Shown one piece after another: positions 1-9,000 of a stretch of 64,000 nt of DNA. The position numbers were made by a program, and so were the translations under genes. Position 1 is the first letter of the stretch. Each line of letters begins with the position of its first letter. The notes under the pieces were generated by a model that was given only the letters and a program-made list of their open reading frames with translations, had not been told where the DNA came from and ran no database searches. The stretch covers positions 211,001 to 275,000 of the forward strand of contig MFFN01000006.1 in assembly GCA_001777915.1 (NCBI GenBank), given 5' to 3'. Source of the stretch: Candidatus Edwardsbacteria bacterium RifOxyA12_full_54_48. Lineage in GTDB: Bacteria; Edwardsbacteria; AC1; EtOH8.

Positions 1-2586
1 GAAGGTGGTTTCCTTGCCGGAGACATCGATCTCCACCAGCTTGAAGTAATATTCCCCTACCGCGGGAATGGAGGCATCGGTGAACTGGTAGTTGCTGGTC
101 TCATAAACGGTGCCATTGCCGTTTACCGTGCCGACCTCGGCGAAGGATCCCTCCGCCTGGGTCGAGCGTTCGATCCTCCAGGACTGGCAGTTGATCTCGC
201 TGGCGGTCTGCCATGACAGCAATATCCCTCCGGAAGATGGCGCGGCGGTAAAGCTGGCCAGGCTGACCGCGCCGGGCAGGCTGACGGTGGAGGCGAAATT
301 GCCCCGGACGAAATTGGACTTGGTGGCCGTCACCGTCAGCTGGCCGGCATTGGCGGGGTTGATGGTGAAGGAAGCGTTGCCGCTGGCATCGCTCAGTTTG
401 GAGGTGCAGATGTCGGTGGCCTTGGTCGATCCGTCCTTGGCCGGAACATTCATGTACAGCCCCACCAGGGCGCCCTGGACGTTGGTGTTGTTCTGCTTCT
501 TGACGTTGACATTGAAGGTCTGGGAACCGGTATTGATGTTGGCATTATAGGTCACGTATTTGAAGGTGTCCGGCACCTGCGAGCAGAAGGTCATGAAGGG
601 ATCGCCGAACACGTGGAACAGGTGGCAGGTGAATTCCTTGTAGTCGGCCGGGATGGCCGGGTCGGTATAGGTCTGGGTCATCAAATGCCACTTGCCGGAG
701 ACCAGGGCGAAGGCCGGCCGCAAATCCTCGGTGTAGCGGTCGTAGGTCTGGCCGGCCCCGGCGTTGGGCACATCCCAGTTGTTGGTGCTGTTGAAGTTGG
801 GCCACATCCCGTCCATGATCCCCATGATCAGGGCATCGTTGACGAAGGAGTAGGAGACCTCGGTGGCGCACATCACCCCCAGGGCCCCGTAACGGCTGCG
901 GTGGAACAGCTCGGAAAAGGAGGTGGGGGCGGTGGTGACCTGGAAGGCCCCGGTCTGGCAGTTCATGGAGAAGACGAACGGCAGGTTGGTGTTGGTCAGG
1001 CTGGGAATGTTGGTGCTGGTGAAGGCCGGCTCGCCCCAGCCGGTGTACATGCCGTGGTCCCGGTGCATGATCATGAAGGTGCCGTTGTTGATGGCCGATA
1101 CCACCCCGGCCCCGGTGCCGGTGTTCCAGACCATGCCGGAGGGCACGGTATTGGCGATGTAGCCCTCTCCGGCCGTGCCGTAGGCCGCCACCAGGGCGCT
1201 GGGGTTGGTGGTGGACCAGGGGTCTCCGCCCACCGGACCCGAAGCGTCCACCAGGGCATACTGCTGCTGGGTGGTCTTGCCTAATTTATTCTTTAGGAAG
1301 CCACGGACGATCTCGGAGCACATCCCGAACCAGCGCTCGTCCTGCCAGCCGGCCGCCGACAGCGGCAGGTTGTAGAAGGTGGCGCTGGAGGGCGGGGCGG
1401 TCTCATACCGGATGATCTTCCGCACCATGGTGGAGCAGTGGGTGACGGTCTGGGCCGGCATCCGGGCGAACACCATCTCCGGAGCCCCGCCGTTGTCCCA
1501 GGTGGAGGCGGTGTTGGTGATATTGATATCGGCGAAGACATTGTCCGAGACATACTGGGGGTACCCGCCGGGGTGCAGCATAAGTTTGGACGAGGTCAGG
1601 CCGTAGGCCTTGCCGGAACTGGCTATGTCTGACATCATCAGCACCGCCAGCGGCTTGGTGGTCCAGGTGTTATAGGCATTGTCGATGAAGGCTTCCACCG
1701 AATCCGGGGTGGTGCCGGTCTCGGCGGTGGTGAATATGCCGGTCTTGATCCCCTGCTTCTTGCGGAACAGCTTTAAAGTATCGGCCCAGGCGATGAAGAT
1801 GGGATCGTTCGGCACTATGATGATATATTCAAACTGGCCAGCCTCCTTGGAGGGATCATCGGCGGCCAGCTTCTCGTGGATCTCGGAATATTTGGTGGGT
1901 TCCAGCGAGCTGTAGTTGATGATGTTCTGCTGCAGGATCCGCTCGAACATCGGATGTCGGTAAAGGTCGTCGCCGAACCCGCCCTTGCCCCCCTCGAAGG
2001 TGACCTCGACCTCCATATCGCGGCGGACGATCAGCTCTTTGGTGACCGGGTTATATCTGAAAGGCGCCAGCGACAGAATGAATACGTCAACTCCCCGCAT
2101 CTTTTGGACCGGGGACTTGATCACGAAATCGCTGGGGAAGAATTCGTTCTTGGAATAGACCACGGAATTTTTAGACAGTGGCTTGAACACCTTGTCCTGC
2201 TCGGTGGGGATCTCCATGCCCGGCGCGATGTCGATATTCTGAAATCTCTCCTCGCGGTAGGACAGGATCTTCACCCTGGGCGTCGCCCCGTTGGGGACCG
2301 CCACATAATTGCTGATCACCGGCAGGTCGGGATAGCCGGCGCCGATGGGCAGGATCGAGCCTTCGGTTACCACCGCCTGGGCCTTGGCTCCCTCAACATC
2401 CTTTTCCTCGAAATTGAAGCTGTTGACGGAATAGACCAAATTCAAGCTGCCCTTGGTCTGATTCTTAACGCTGATGCCGCGTTTTGACCAAGAGTCCTTA
2501 TAGGTAATGGTCTGGGTATTGGCAGCCCAGGAAATTCCGCAGATCGAAACCAGCAAACCAGCTATCAACAACTTATATTTCCCCAT
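1..2586 (-). CDS. Gingipain-type C25 cysteine peptidase, secreted, C-terminus beyond window
   Basis: The frame is open from ATG at 2586 to the window edge (862 codons seen, C-terminus missing). A signal peptide is visible (MGKYKLLIAGLLVSICGISWA, cleavage after SWA). A propeptide-like region follows, then a C25 fold. The catalytic pair is recognisable: His511 in MHRDHGMYTGWGEPAF (codon 1054-1056) and Cys543 in FVFSMNCQTGAF (codon 958-960), matching the HG...C-x-x-G-x-F arrangement of gingipains. After the protease come an Ig-like segment and an FN3-like segment (WQTASEINCQSWRIERS) closely resembling the one before the sorting domain of the M6 protease at 6009-10004. A Por/FlgD-like C-terminal domain is therefore expected just outside the window. 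Likely role: extracellular or surface proteolysis after secretion across the outer membrane. Family assignment is firm; substrate is unknown. Confidence 0.9.
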   Translation of the reverse strand, partial: MGKYKLLIAGLLVSICGISWAANTQTITYKDSWSKRGISVKNQTKGSLNLVYSVNSFNFEEKDVEGAKAQAVVTEGSILPIGAGYPDLPVISNYVAVPNGATPRVKILSYREERFQNIDIAPGMEIPTEQDKVFKPLSKNSVVYSKNEFFPSDFVIKSPVQKMRGVDVFILSLAPFRYNPVTKELIVRRDMEVEVTFEGGKGGFGDDLYRHPMFERILQQNIINYSSLEPTKYSEIHEKLAADDPSKEAGQFEYIIIVPNDPIFIAWADTLKLFRKKQGIKTGIFTTAETGTTPDSVEAFIDNAYNTWTTKPLAVLMMSDIASSGKAYGLTSSKLMLHPGGYPQYVSDNVFADINITNTASTWDNGGAPEMVFARMPAQTVTHCSTMVRKIIRYETAPPSSATFYNLPLSAAGWQDERWFGMCSEIVRGFLKNKLGKTTQQQYALVDASGPVGGDPWSTTNPSALVAAYGTAGEGYIANTVPSGMVWNTGTGAGVVSAINNGTFMIMHRDHGMYTGWGEPAFTSTNIPSLTNTNLPFVFSMNCQTGAFQVTTAPTSFSELFHRSRYGALGVMCATEVSYSFVNDALIMGIMDGMWPNFNSTNNWDVPNAGAGQTYDRYTEDLRPAFALVSGKWHLMTQTYTDPAIPADYKEFTCHLFHVFGDPFMTFCSQVPDTFKYVTYNANINTGSQTFNVNVKKQNNTNVQGALVGLYMNVPAKDGSTKATDICTSKLSDASGNASFTINPANAGQLTVTATKSNFVRGNFASTVSLPGAVSLASFTAAPSSGGILLSWQTASEINCQSWRIERSTQAEGSFAEVGTVNGNGTVYETSNYQFTDASIPAVGEYYFKLVEIDVSGKETTF

Positions 2587-3235
2587 CGTCCCTCTCCTTG
2601 AATAATTTATATTTACAATGATTTTATGTTGCAATTATTATACCATTACTTAATATTTATTTAGTCTATAACTCATTGGTTATCAATAATATAGGAATCA
2701 ATATTTTTATCATTGCCCCCGCTAATATTAAAATATGCAATATTACATGCTAATCTGCTAATTAACAGCGAGTTATGCGTAGTGCAATAATTGCTTTTCA
2801 ACTCTTTCTTGACTTTTCTAAACTTTGGATCAAGTACGCATCCGGTCCATATTATCATATATTTTGGGGCTTAATTATTAACGCGGCAATTGAATAGGTT
2901 AATAATACCAATTGTCATGCCATTCCCGCATCAAGTGCAGGATAAAATCCGAATGGCATCCCGACCTGGATTCCCTCTGGAAGCCTGCCCTGAGTAAGGC
3001 AAGCAAGCCCTGCTGGCTCAGGGTTTATGCTGAATGCAATGAAGTGCTGGAATGACAGGGGCGGGAATGACAAGTTGCCGGGTTTAATCGCCGGTGTAAT
3101 AATATCCTGGCAAACGTAATAGAATCTTGCATAGGCGGGGTCGGCCTACAGGGCCAGAGTATATGCCGAAAATGATCTGCCGCAGTCCCCTTTCGTCCCC
3201 CAGATCAGGCCGCGGTAAAATATGCGGCAAACGGA
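2587..3235. other. Intergenic region, 649 bp, AT-rich then repeat-bearing
   Basis: No convincing gene. The part next to the C25 protease (2587-2900) is strongly AT-rich and presumably carries its promoter, though I could not fix the boxes. The middle holds a degenerate dispersed repeat (separate entry). The last 100 bp, downstream of the membrane/TPR gene, contain only a weak CCGC...GCGG hairpin at about 3211-3228 with no T-tract. Confidence 0.6.
2914..3072. repeat. Degenerate intergenic repeat, 'GGAATGACA' family, copy 1
   Basis: The segment opens with GTCATGCCATTCCCGC and closes with GGGGCGGGAATGACA, so its ends are inverted relatives of each other. It also carries GGATTCCCTC and GCATCCCGACC internally. 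The same blocks in the same order recur at 39675-39790. This resembles the non-coding REP/MITE-like repeats common in intergenic DNA of many uncultured bacteria. No coding capacity is seen. Confidence 0.55.
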
Positions 3236-5314
3236 TCAGTTTATTTTATATAAAGTCTTTAGCTTTCTCAAATTTTCGGCGGCCTCCGAATTTGGATCTA
3301 TGGCAGCCCCTTTTGACAGATACCTGACGGCCTCCCGGGGCCTCCCCCGGGTGATCAGCATCATGCCCATCCGGTTATAGGCCCAAGTGTTCAGCGGGTC
3401 TATGGACTTCAAAATCTTGGCGTAATATTTTTCGGCCGCTTCGTAATTTCCTTCCCTTTCGCGGATATATCCGATATTGCAGTAGGCCTCGGTGATGTTC
3501 TTGTCCAGGGCGATGGCCTTTGAATATTCCTCCACCGCCTGGCTGTTTTGCCCCTTGGTCAGGTGGATATTCCCCAGATTGTTGTGCAGGCTGGCATCCT
3601 GGCCGTCAATGGCCAACCCCTGCCGGACGTAACTCTCCGCCAGGACCAGATCCCTCTGGTAATAATAATTGAAGGCCGCCAGATAGGGGGTTACCATGCG
3701 GGGATTTTGTTCCATGGCCCGGGATAATTCCTGCTGAAATTTATCCGCCGGCGCCGCTGGATCGGTGAAGATCGGGTTGATATATTTATATTGGTATTTC
3801 AGGATAGGGTCGCCATGCTTGCCGATCCTTTTGGCGAACACCAGGCAGATATCATCCCAATATACCAGGGCCCACCGGCTGCTGCCGGATAGATATTCAT
3901 GCAGTCGGCTGCTGAGGGATTTCCCGCTGCGGGGATAGCGCAGCAGAGCCAGGTCCACGCCATATCCATTCATCAGGGCGGTGTCCCCCTTGATGATGGA
4001 TACATAATCCTCCAAAACATGCCTGAAGGGCGACATCCGGCCGTCGATGAAGACCGGGACATGGTTCCAGATCAGATAACCGCCGTCCATAAGGTCGTTA
4101 AGGATCTTGGGATCGGGAAAATTCTCCTTTACGAATCTCGTCCCCTCCACCGGAAAGGCCCGGCCATCCAGTCCCAAGGGATGCGTCCCGGCAGGCTTTT
4201 CGGTGAATCCCGGGCCTAACAGGACCCCGGCCAGTGCGACGCCCAGGCAGGCCGCCCAGAAAAGCGGTTTGGCCGATAGGTTGGAATATTTCCGGAATAA
4301 TTTAACGGAAAAACCGGTGAGTATCTGGCTCCAGTTTGCCGCCGTGAACCCCAGGGTGGCAAAGACGAAAAGCGGGACGAACCTGACGGCATAAAAGGCC
4401 AGGTAGAAAAATGCCAGCCATAACAGCAGGCTGGACAACCGGAAATTCCGCCAGTTTAAGATGATCCCCAGGGCGGAGAAGGCCATCCAGCCCAGGCCCC
4501 ATCTTACCGCGGCATCGCCCATGATGGAAGGAGAAAAGATGGAGGTATATTCATGGATGGTGCCGTAGATCAGCCGGTCAAACTCGATCAGCCGGGGGTC
4601 GAAATAGAATTTAAAGAAGGGCTTGACCAGGGAGATCCCGTAGGGGTTGATCAAGGTAGCCAGACAGGCGATCAAAAACCCCAGGATCAGTATCCGGAAG
4701 GGTGACCAGCGGCCCTGGCGAAAACCGGTCAGCAGGGAATCCAGTAGGTATATGAATAGAACCACCAGGCCGGACATCAGGCCCAGATGGGAATTGGCCC
4801 ACAGCATGAAACCGGCGGCGGCGATGATAAGGAAGGCTCTGGCCGATATACCGTCCCGCTCCAGCAGATCCAGCAGAAAGATCTCGGCCGTCAGGGCCAG
4901 AAAGGTTACCAGCTGAACCCGCTCGCTGAAGCCTATCCGGCCGGCCATCACCGCCAAAGCCATGACCAATAGGGTTATCAGCGGGTTCAATCCCCGTCTC
5001 CGGGACGCGATTATTCCTATAAAAAAGATCAGGTTAAGCAATAGGATCTTTAATATCACTATCCCCGGGAAGCCGGCGAACTTGTGCAGGCCGTGAAGGA
5101 TGACCGACGGCAGCCATTCGTGCATCACCCAGGGCTGGCCGTTAGCGGTATGGCTCCAGAGATCGGTATGAGGTATCTGGCCGCTTTCGGCGATATGGCG
5201 GCCGGTGGTCAGCATGATCCACAGATCGGGATCGGACACCGGGGTCAATGAGAGCCCGGTGATCAGCACCAGCAAGGAGCCGCCGGCCAGCAGCCATTTC
5301 CAGTTATTTCTCAT
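3236..5314 (-). CDS. Polytopic membrane protein, GT-C-like, with C-terminal TPR repeats
   Basis: A 692-residue protein from ATG at 5314; an in-frame TTG one codon upstream is less likely. The N-terminal half has about ten hydrophobic segments. After the first one lies a motif block, DPDLWIMLTTGRHIAESG, then WSHTANGQPWVMHEWL, with acidic and His residues in the first extracytoplasmic loop, as in GT-C glycosyltransferases that use lipid-linked sugars. Residues about 540-690 form roughly four TPRs (for example SLHNNLGNIHLTKGQNSQAV). A paralogue with the same layout is encoded at 10264-12384. Its role is inferred as surface glycan or protein glycosylation; the GT-C assignment is by motif layout only. 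It follows the small MshEN-like gene but a terminator lies between them, so it probably has its own promoter. Confidence 0.6.
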   Translation of the reverse strand: MRNNWKWLLAGGSLLVLITGLSLTPVSDPDLWIMLTTGRHIAESGQIPHTDLWSHTANGQPWVMHEWLPSVILHGLHKFAGFPGIVILKILLLNLIFFIGIIASRRRGLNPLITLLVMALAVMAGRIGFSERVQLVTFLALTAEIFLLDLLERDGISARAFLIIAAAGFMLWANSHLGLMSGLVVLFIYLLDSLLTGFRQGRWSPFRILILGFLIACLATLINPYGISLVKPFFKFYFDPRLIEFDRLIYGTIHEYTSIFSPSIMGDAAVRWGLGWMAFSALGIILNWRNFRLSSLLLWLAFFYLAFYAVRFVPLFVFATLGFTAANWSQILTGFSVKLFRKYSNLSAKPLFWAACLGVALAGVLLGPGFTEKPAGTHPLGLDGRAFPVEGTRFVKENFPDPKILNDLMDGGYLIWNHVPVFIDGRMSPFRHVLEDYVSIIKGDTALMNGYGVDLALLRYPRSGKSLSSRLHEYLSGSSRWALVYWDDICLVFAKRIGKHGDPILKYQYKYINPIFTDPAAPADKFQQELSRAMEQNPRMVTPYLAAFNYYYQRDLVLAESYVRQGLAIDGQDASLHNNLGNIHLTKGQNSQAVEEYSKAIALDKNITEAYCNIGYIREREGNYEAAEKYYAKILKSIDPLNTWAYNRMGMMLITRGRPREAVRYLSKGAAIDPNSEAAENLRKLKTLYKIN

Positions 5315-5344
5315 CAACAGTCAGAACGATACGGTTTGGAATCA

Positions 5345-5380
5345 AATAAAAAGGCTTTCTCCATTACGGAGAAGGCCTTA
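5345..5380 (-). terminator. Rho-independent terminator after the MshEN-like gene
   Basis: The inverted repeat AAGGCTTTCTCC (5351-5362) and GGAGAAGGCCTT (5368-5379) encloses a 5-nt loop. Read on the minus strand it is followed by TTTTTATTTGA. It sits 28 bp past the stop of the small gene at 5408 and upstream of the membrane/TPR gene, so it separates the two transcripts. Confidence 0.8.
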
Positions 5381-5407
5381 AAACAGATGGCGCCCTTTTG
5401 GCGGCCA

Positions 5408-5599
5408 TCAATCGTGGCCCTGGACAGATAAGGCCCTTTTTACTTCCTCTTCCTGTATATAGCCCAGTTCCACCAGGCACTCTCCGATCCGTTTCCCGGC
5501 GCCCTGCATCTGGTGCCGACGGGCTTCATTAATGTGCTCTATGGAAACGTAGCCCAGGGAGACCATGATCTCCCCGATCATCTTATGCGATCCCATCAT
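5408..5599 (-). CDS. Small stand-alone MshEN/GspE-N-like protein
   Basis: A 63-residue protein if ATG at 5599 is used; a TTG six codons upstream and an ATG at 5581 are alternatives. It contains the two-helix repeat pair typical of the N-terminal domain of type II secretion/type IV pilus ATPases: IGEIMVSLGYVSIEHINEA, then RIGECLVELGYIQEEEVKRA. In GspE/PilB/MshE this domain binds partner proteins or c-di-GMP and is fused to an ATPase; here nothing else is attached. The frame ends cleanly before a good terminator, so it appears to be an intact independent gene rather than a fragment. Ligand binding is possible but not shown by the sequence. Confidence 0.6.
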   Translation of the reverse strand: MMGSHKMIGEIMVSLGYVSIEHINEARRHQMQGAGKRIGECLVELGYIQEEEVKRALSVQGHD

Positions 5600-5835
5600 T
5601 GTAAATATTCCATCCAATTAGATTTATTTTCAAGCCCTGGTTAAACTAACCGCCGCCGATAGACCAGCTTGACGGGGAAACTGGTGTAAACCACTGAAAC
5701 ACGGAACTACTGAAAATAAAACCCCTCCCCGCTAAAAACGCGAATACTCGCGAAAATTATTAAACTCGATCTTTCGCACTGGTTATTATTCCAATAATTC
5801 AGTGTTTCCATACCTGCCTGACGTTGGCCGAATGG

Positions 5836-5876
5836 CCGGTGGTTTCGATACGCTTTTTATGCTACTCAATCACCGG
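5836..5876. repeat. REP-like imperfect inverted repeat
   Basis: CCGGTGGTTTCGATACGC and GCTACTCAATCACCGG form an imperfect hairpin. The 'TCGATACGC...GCTACTCAATCACCGG' wording is a familiar type of bacterial dispersed palindrome. I found no second copy in this window. Confidence 0.4.
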
Positions 5877-5959
5877 CTGTATCGAGACCAGGAAGGCCGG
5901 CATACACAAGCGTGGTTAAACTTGTCCTGTCTGTGTGCCGAACTTTGGTTCGCCTGATT

Positions 5960-5994
5960 TAAAGAAGGGCGGCGTCCATGTCGGAACGCCGCCC
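5960..5994 (-). terminator. Terminator of the M6 protease gene
   Basis: The GC-rich arms GGGCGGCG (5967-5974) and CGCCGCCC (5987-5994) are followed on the minus strand by TTCTTTAAATC. The hairpin starts 14 bp after the stop codon at 6009. Confidence 0.75.
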
Positions 5995-6008
5995 CGGGGT
6001 GGGATGGT

Positions 6009-9000
6009 TTATCTCAAGACCATCATCTTCTTGGTGGCATTGAACTCTCCGGAGTTCAGCTTGTAGAAGTACACTCCGTTGGAGACCGTCTGCCCCTGGT
6101 TGTCCCTGCCGTCCCAGTGGATCGTGTAGAAGTTGGCATCCTGTTTGGCGTTCACCAGGGTCTTGACCTCTTCGCCCAGCAGGTTGTAGATCTTCAGGCT
6201 GGTCTGGCCGGGATTCTTAAGCGAGTACTTGATGGTGGTCGGCCGGTTCCCGATGGGGTTGGGATAATTCTGGGCCAGGGCGTATACCGAGCCCACCACC
6301 ACCGAGATCGGTCCGTGATAGGTCTTCTCTCCGGTCTTGGAGACGTCGACCAGGCGGTAGTAGTACACGCCAACCGACGGAACTTTGTCGGTGTAGGAGT
6401 ACTTGTCACCGTAGGGATTGGTCCCGTCCACGTCGATGGACCAGACATTGGTGAAGCTCTCGTTGTCGACCGAGCGCTCCAGCTCCCACTTGTAGTTGTC
6501 CATCTCGGAGGCGGTCTGCCAGTTGATGGTCACCGCATTGCCGCCGGACAGGACGCAGGCGAACTCTGTCAGCTCCACCGCGGTGGGGATCAGGGGAGCG
6601 CTTACCGAGGCGCCCCAGGTTCCCTCGCCGTAGTAGTTGAGGGTCTTGATGGTGTAGACATAGGCGATCTTGGCTCCGGCGCCCACGTCGGTCCAGGTAT
6701 GAGTGGCCGGTCCGCCGTAAACATTCTGGACCCTGATCCGCTCATCGGCCGAGCTGGGCGGGGTGGTGGTTCCCGGGGCCTGGCGGTAGATGATATACTG
6801 GGCCACCTTCTGGGCGTCGTCATTGGACTTCCACCAGTCCAACCGGTTGTCGGCGCCGGTGTCGGTCACCTTGACGCTGTCCGGAGGAGTGGGCAGCACG
6901 AAGTCGGTCATGTCAACCTTGTAGATCTTGCCCTCGTCCATGGAGGCGCAATACAGGTAGAACCTGGTGCCGGCGGCGCCGGGGACGAAGGCGGCCGATC
7001 CCACCGGGGCGTAGGGCACGCCGGCGGCGTTGGTGGCCTCGATGGCCGAGCCGTAGGTGCCGTAGGAGCCGTAGCTGGACGGTCCGGGCATGATATCTTG
7101 AGTGGTGGCGTTGACGGCACTGCGGCGGAACAGATAGTTCATCCATACCGAGGAGGTCCAGATGCTGGAGCCGTCGTATTCCAGGGCCCGGCCGTTCCAC
7201 CATTCTCCCTTGCCGTTGATGGTGTTCGCCGAAGCTCCGTCATCGTCCCAGCTGTAGCCGTAGCGTTTGACCGCGGTGCCGGAGGCCGGTTTGCTGTAGA
7301 CCATCAGGGATTCGGAATACATCTCGTAATTTTGCCAGTAGGCCCACAATGAATCGCCGGCGATCAGGTTCGGACCAAAGGTGTCTATAACCGCAGGACC
7401 CATGGCTATGCCGCGGATGCGCTTCATCGGGGTGCCGCCCCAGGAACAGTTGGGGGCCAGGAAGCCCGATACATGGGTGGTGGCGCGGTTGGTCTGGATG
7501 ATGGAATCCTGCAGGGATATCCACAGGTTCTTGGCATTGTCGATATCGATGCCGCCGCCATAATGCGCGGCCGAATGCCACGGACCATGGTTGTTGGCCG
7601 AGCGGATGGTGTCGCCGCCCACGCCGCCCACCAACGGGCTATTGGTGGTATTCTTCTTGACCGCATAGATCCTGGTCTGGAAGGTGGCGTTGTCCAGGTT
7701 GGCGTTGCATAAGAACAGGGTATCGGCCAGTATGGCCACCGAGGAGGGCTGGATCCGGTATCCCCAGGTGGTTCCGCCCACCCGGATATCGGTGAAGTCG
7801 TAGCTCTTGACCACCTGCAGGCCGCTGACCCTCAGGCCGAAGTTGCTGGTGGTGCTGTAGGCCGGGGTGGTGCTGCGGAAGATGACCCCGAACACTATGT
7901 CGGTGAACTTGGGGACGTCCTTTTTGATCTTGACCACGAACGGGCCGCTCTGGGCCTCGGCATTGGTGGCCAGGGCCCCGCTGCCCACCGTTACCGTGGT
8001 AAGGGGGCTGATGCTCTCCACATAGGCTCCGCCGCTGACCACATACAGCGAACAACGGGCCCCGGCGGTGATGGCGGTGCCGGTGTTGCGGAAGGTCACC
8101 TTAAGGGTGTCGGTCTCCCAGGGATCCAGCATGGCATTATTGTTGTTGGCGGTGTTCACCACGATGGGATCCTTGACCACTACCGATACGTATCCCACCG
8201 AGGGGGCGGTAACCAAGCCGGTGCGGGCCACCCGGAAGGTCATGGTGGGGCCCTCGGCCGAAACGTCGTAGATCCAGGGGCCGTTGCCGTTGCCGTTGCC
8301 GGCGCCACGGTTGGTCTTGCAGTTGGGGCTGGACAGCGAATCTATGGCGTTCTCGGTGTAGCCGCCGGCCGAGAAGTCGTTGGCCGAATAGCAGGCGTTG
8401 CTGGGATTGCGGGGGAAGTTGGAATCGCCGGCCGCATAGTTGATGTTGGGATTGAAGCCGGGCTGTTCCACCCAGGAGTAATAATACTTTTCGCAGGGCG
8501 GGCCGTCGTTGAAGCGGGTCTGGAGCCCCATCCGGGTGTCGATATGGGTGATGATCAGGCCGCTCTCGGAGGTGCCTATCTCATAGGGTGGGGTCCGGCT
8601 GCGCAGCTCCACGAAGAACACCTGGCCGGAATCCCGGAAGGCCATGTTGCGGACCCGCCACAGGCGGATGCCGCTGGTGGGATTGCCCCGGCGGGCCTCT
8701 CCGGAGGAATCCAGGGCGGCGATGGTGTACTGACCGTCGCCGCGGTAGGCGCTGGAGATGGAGTCGGTGTTGCCCACCGCGCCGCTGGTCAGCCAGCCGT
8801 CAATCGAGCCGATGGCGCCGTCAACGTCATAGACCAGGTGGCCGCCGGGGAACGAAGGCTGGTCGCCGCCCTCGATGCCGTTCCAGGAGCCGTTGTCCAT
8901 CAAGGACCATTCGCCCCAGGGGGTGCCGGAGTAGCCGTAGTCGTACAGGTCGGGTCCGCCGATCTGGTGGAACATCTCGTGAGCGAAGACTCCCAGCTGG

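Larger units (their letters stand above)
5600..6008. other. Intergenic region, about 410 bp, repeats and terminator
   Basis: No gene recognised. It holds a REP-like inverted repeat (5836-5876) and the terminator of the M6 protease gene (5960-5994). The stretch 5700-5790 contains the short inverted block AACGCGAATACTCGCGAA of unknown meaning. Confidence 0.6.

Noticed and set aside
613-1284. Plus-strand frame of 223 codons inside the C25 protease gene
   Set aside because: Gly/Val/His-rich antisense shadow; the minus-strand protease has signal peptide and catalytic motifs.
3022-3050. Possible sigma-54 promoter (CAGCAC...TTGCA on the minus strand)
   Set aside because: The spacing is one base short, GG is missing, and it lies inside a dispersed repeat.
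6117-7352. Plus-strand frame of 411 codons inside the M6 protease gene
   Set aside because: Composition typical of antisense reading (Gly/Val/Asp), no ribosome site, no family resemblance.
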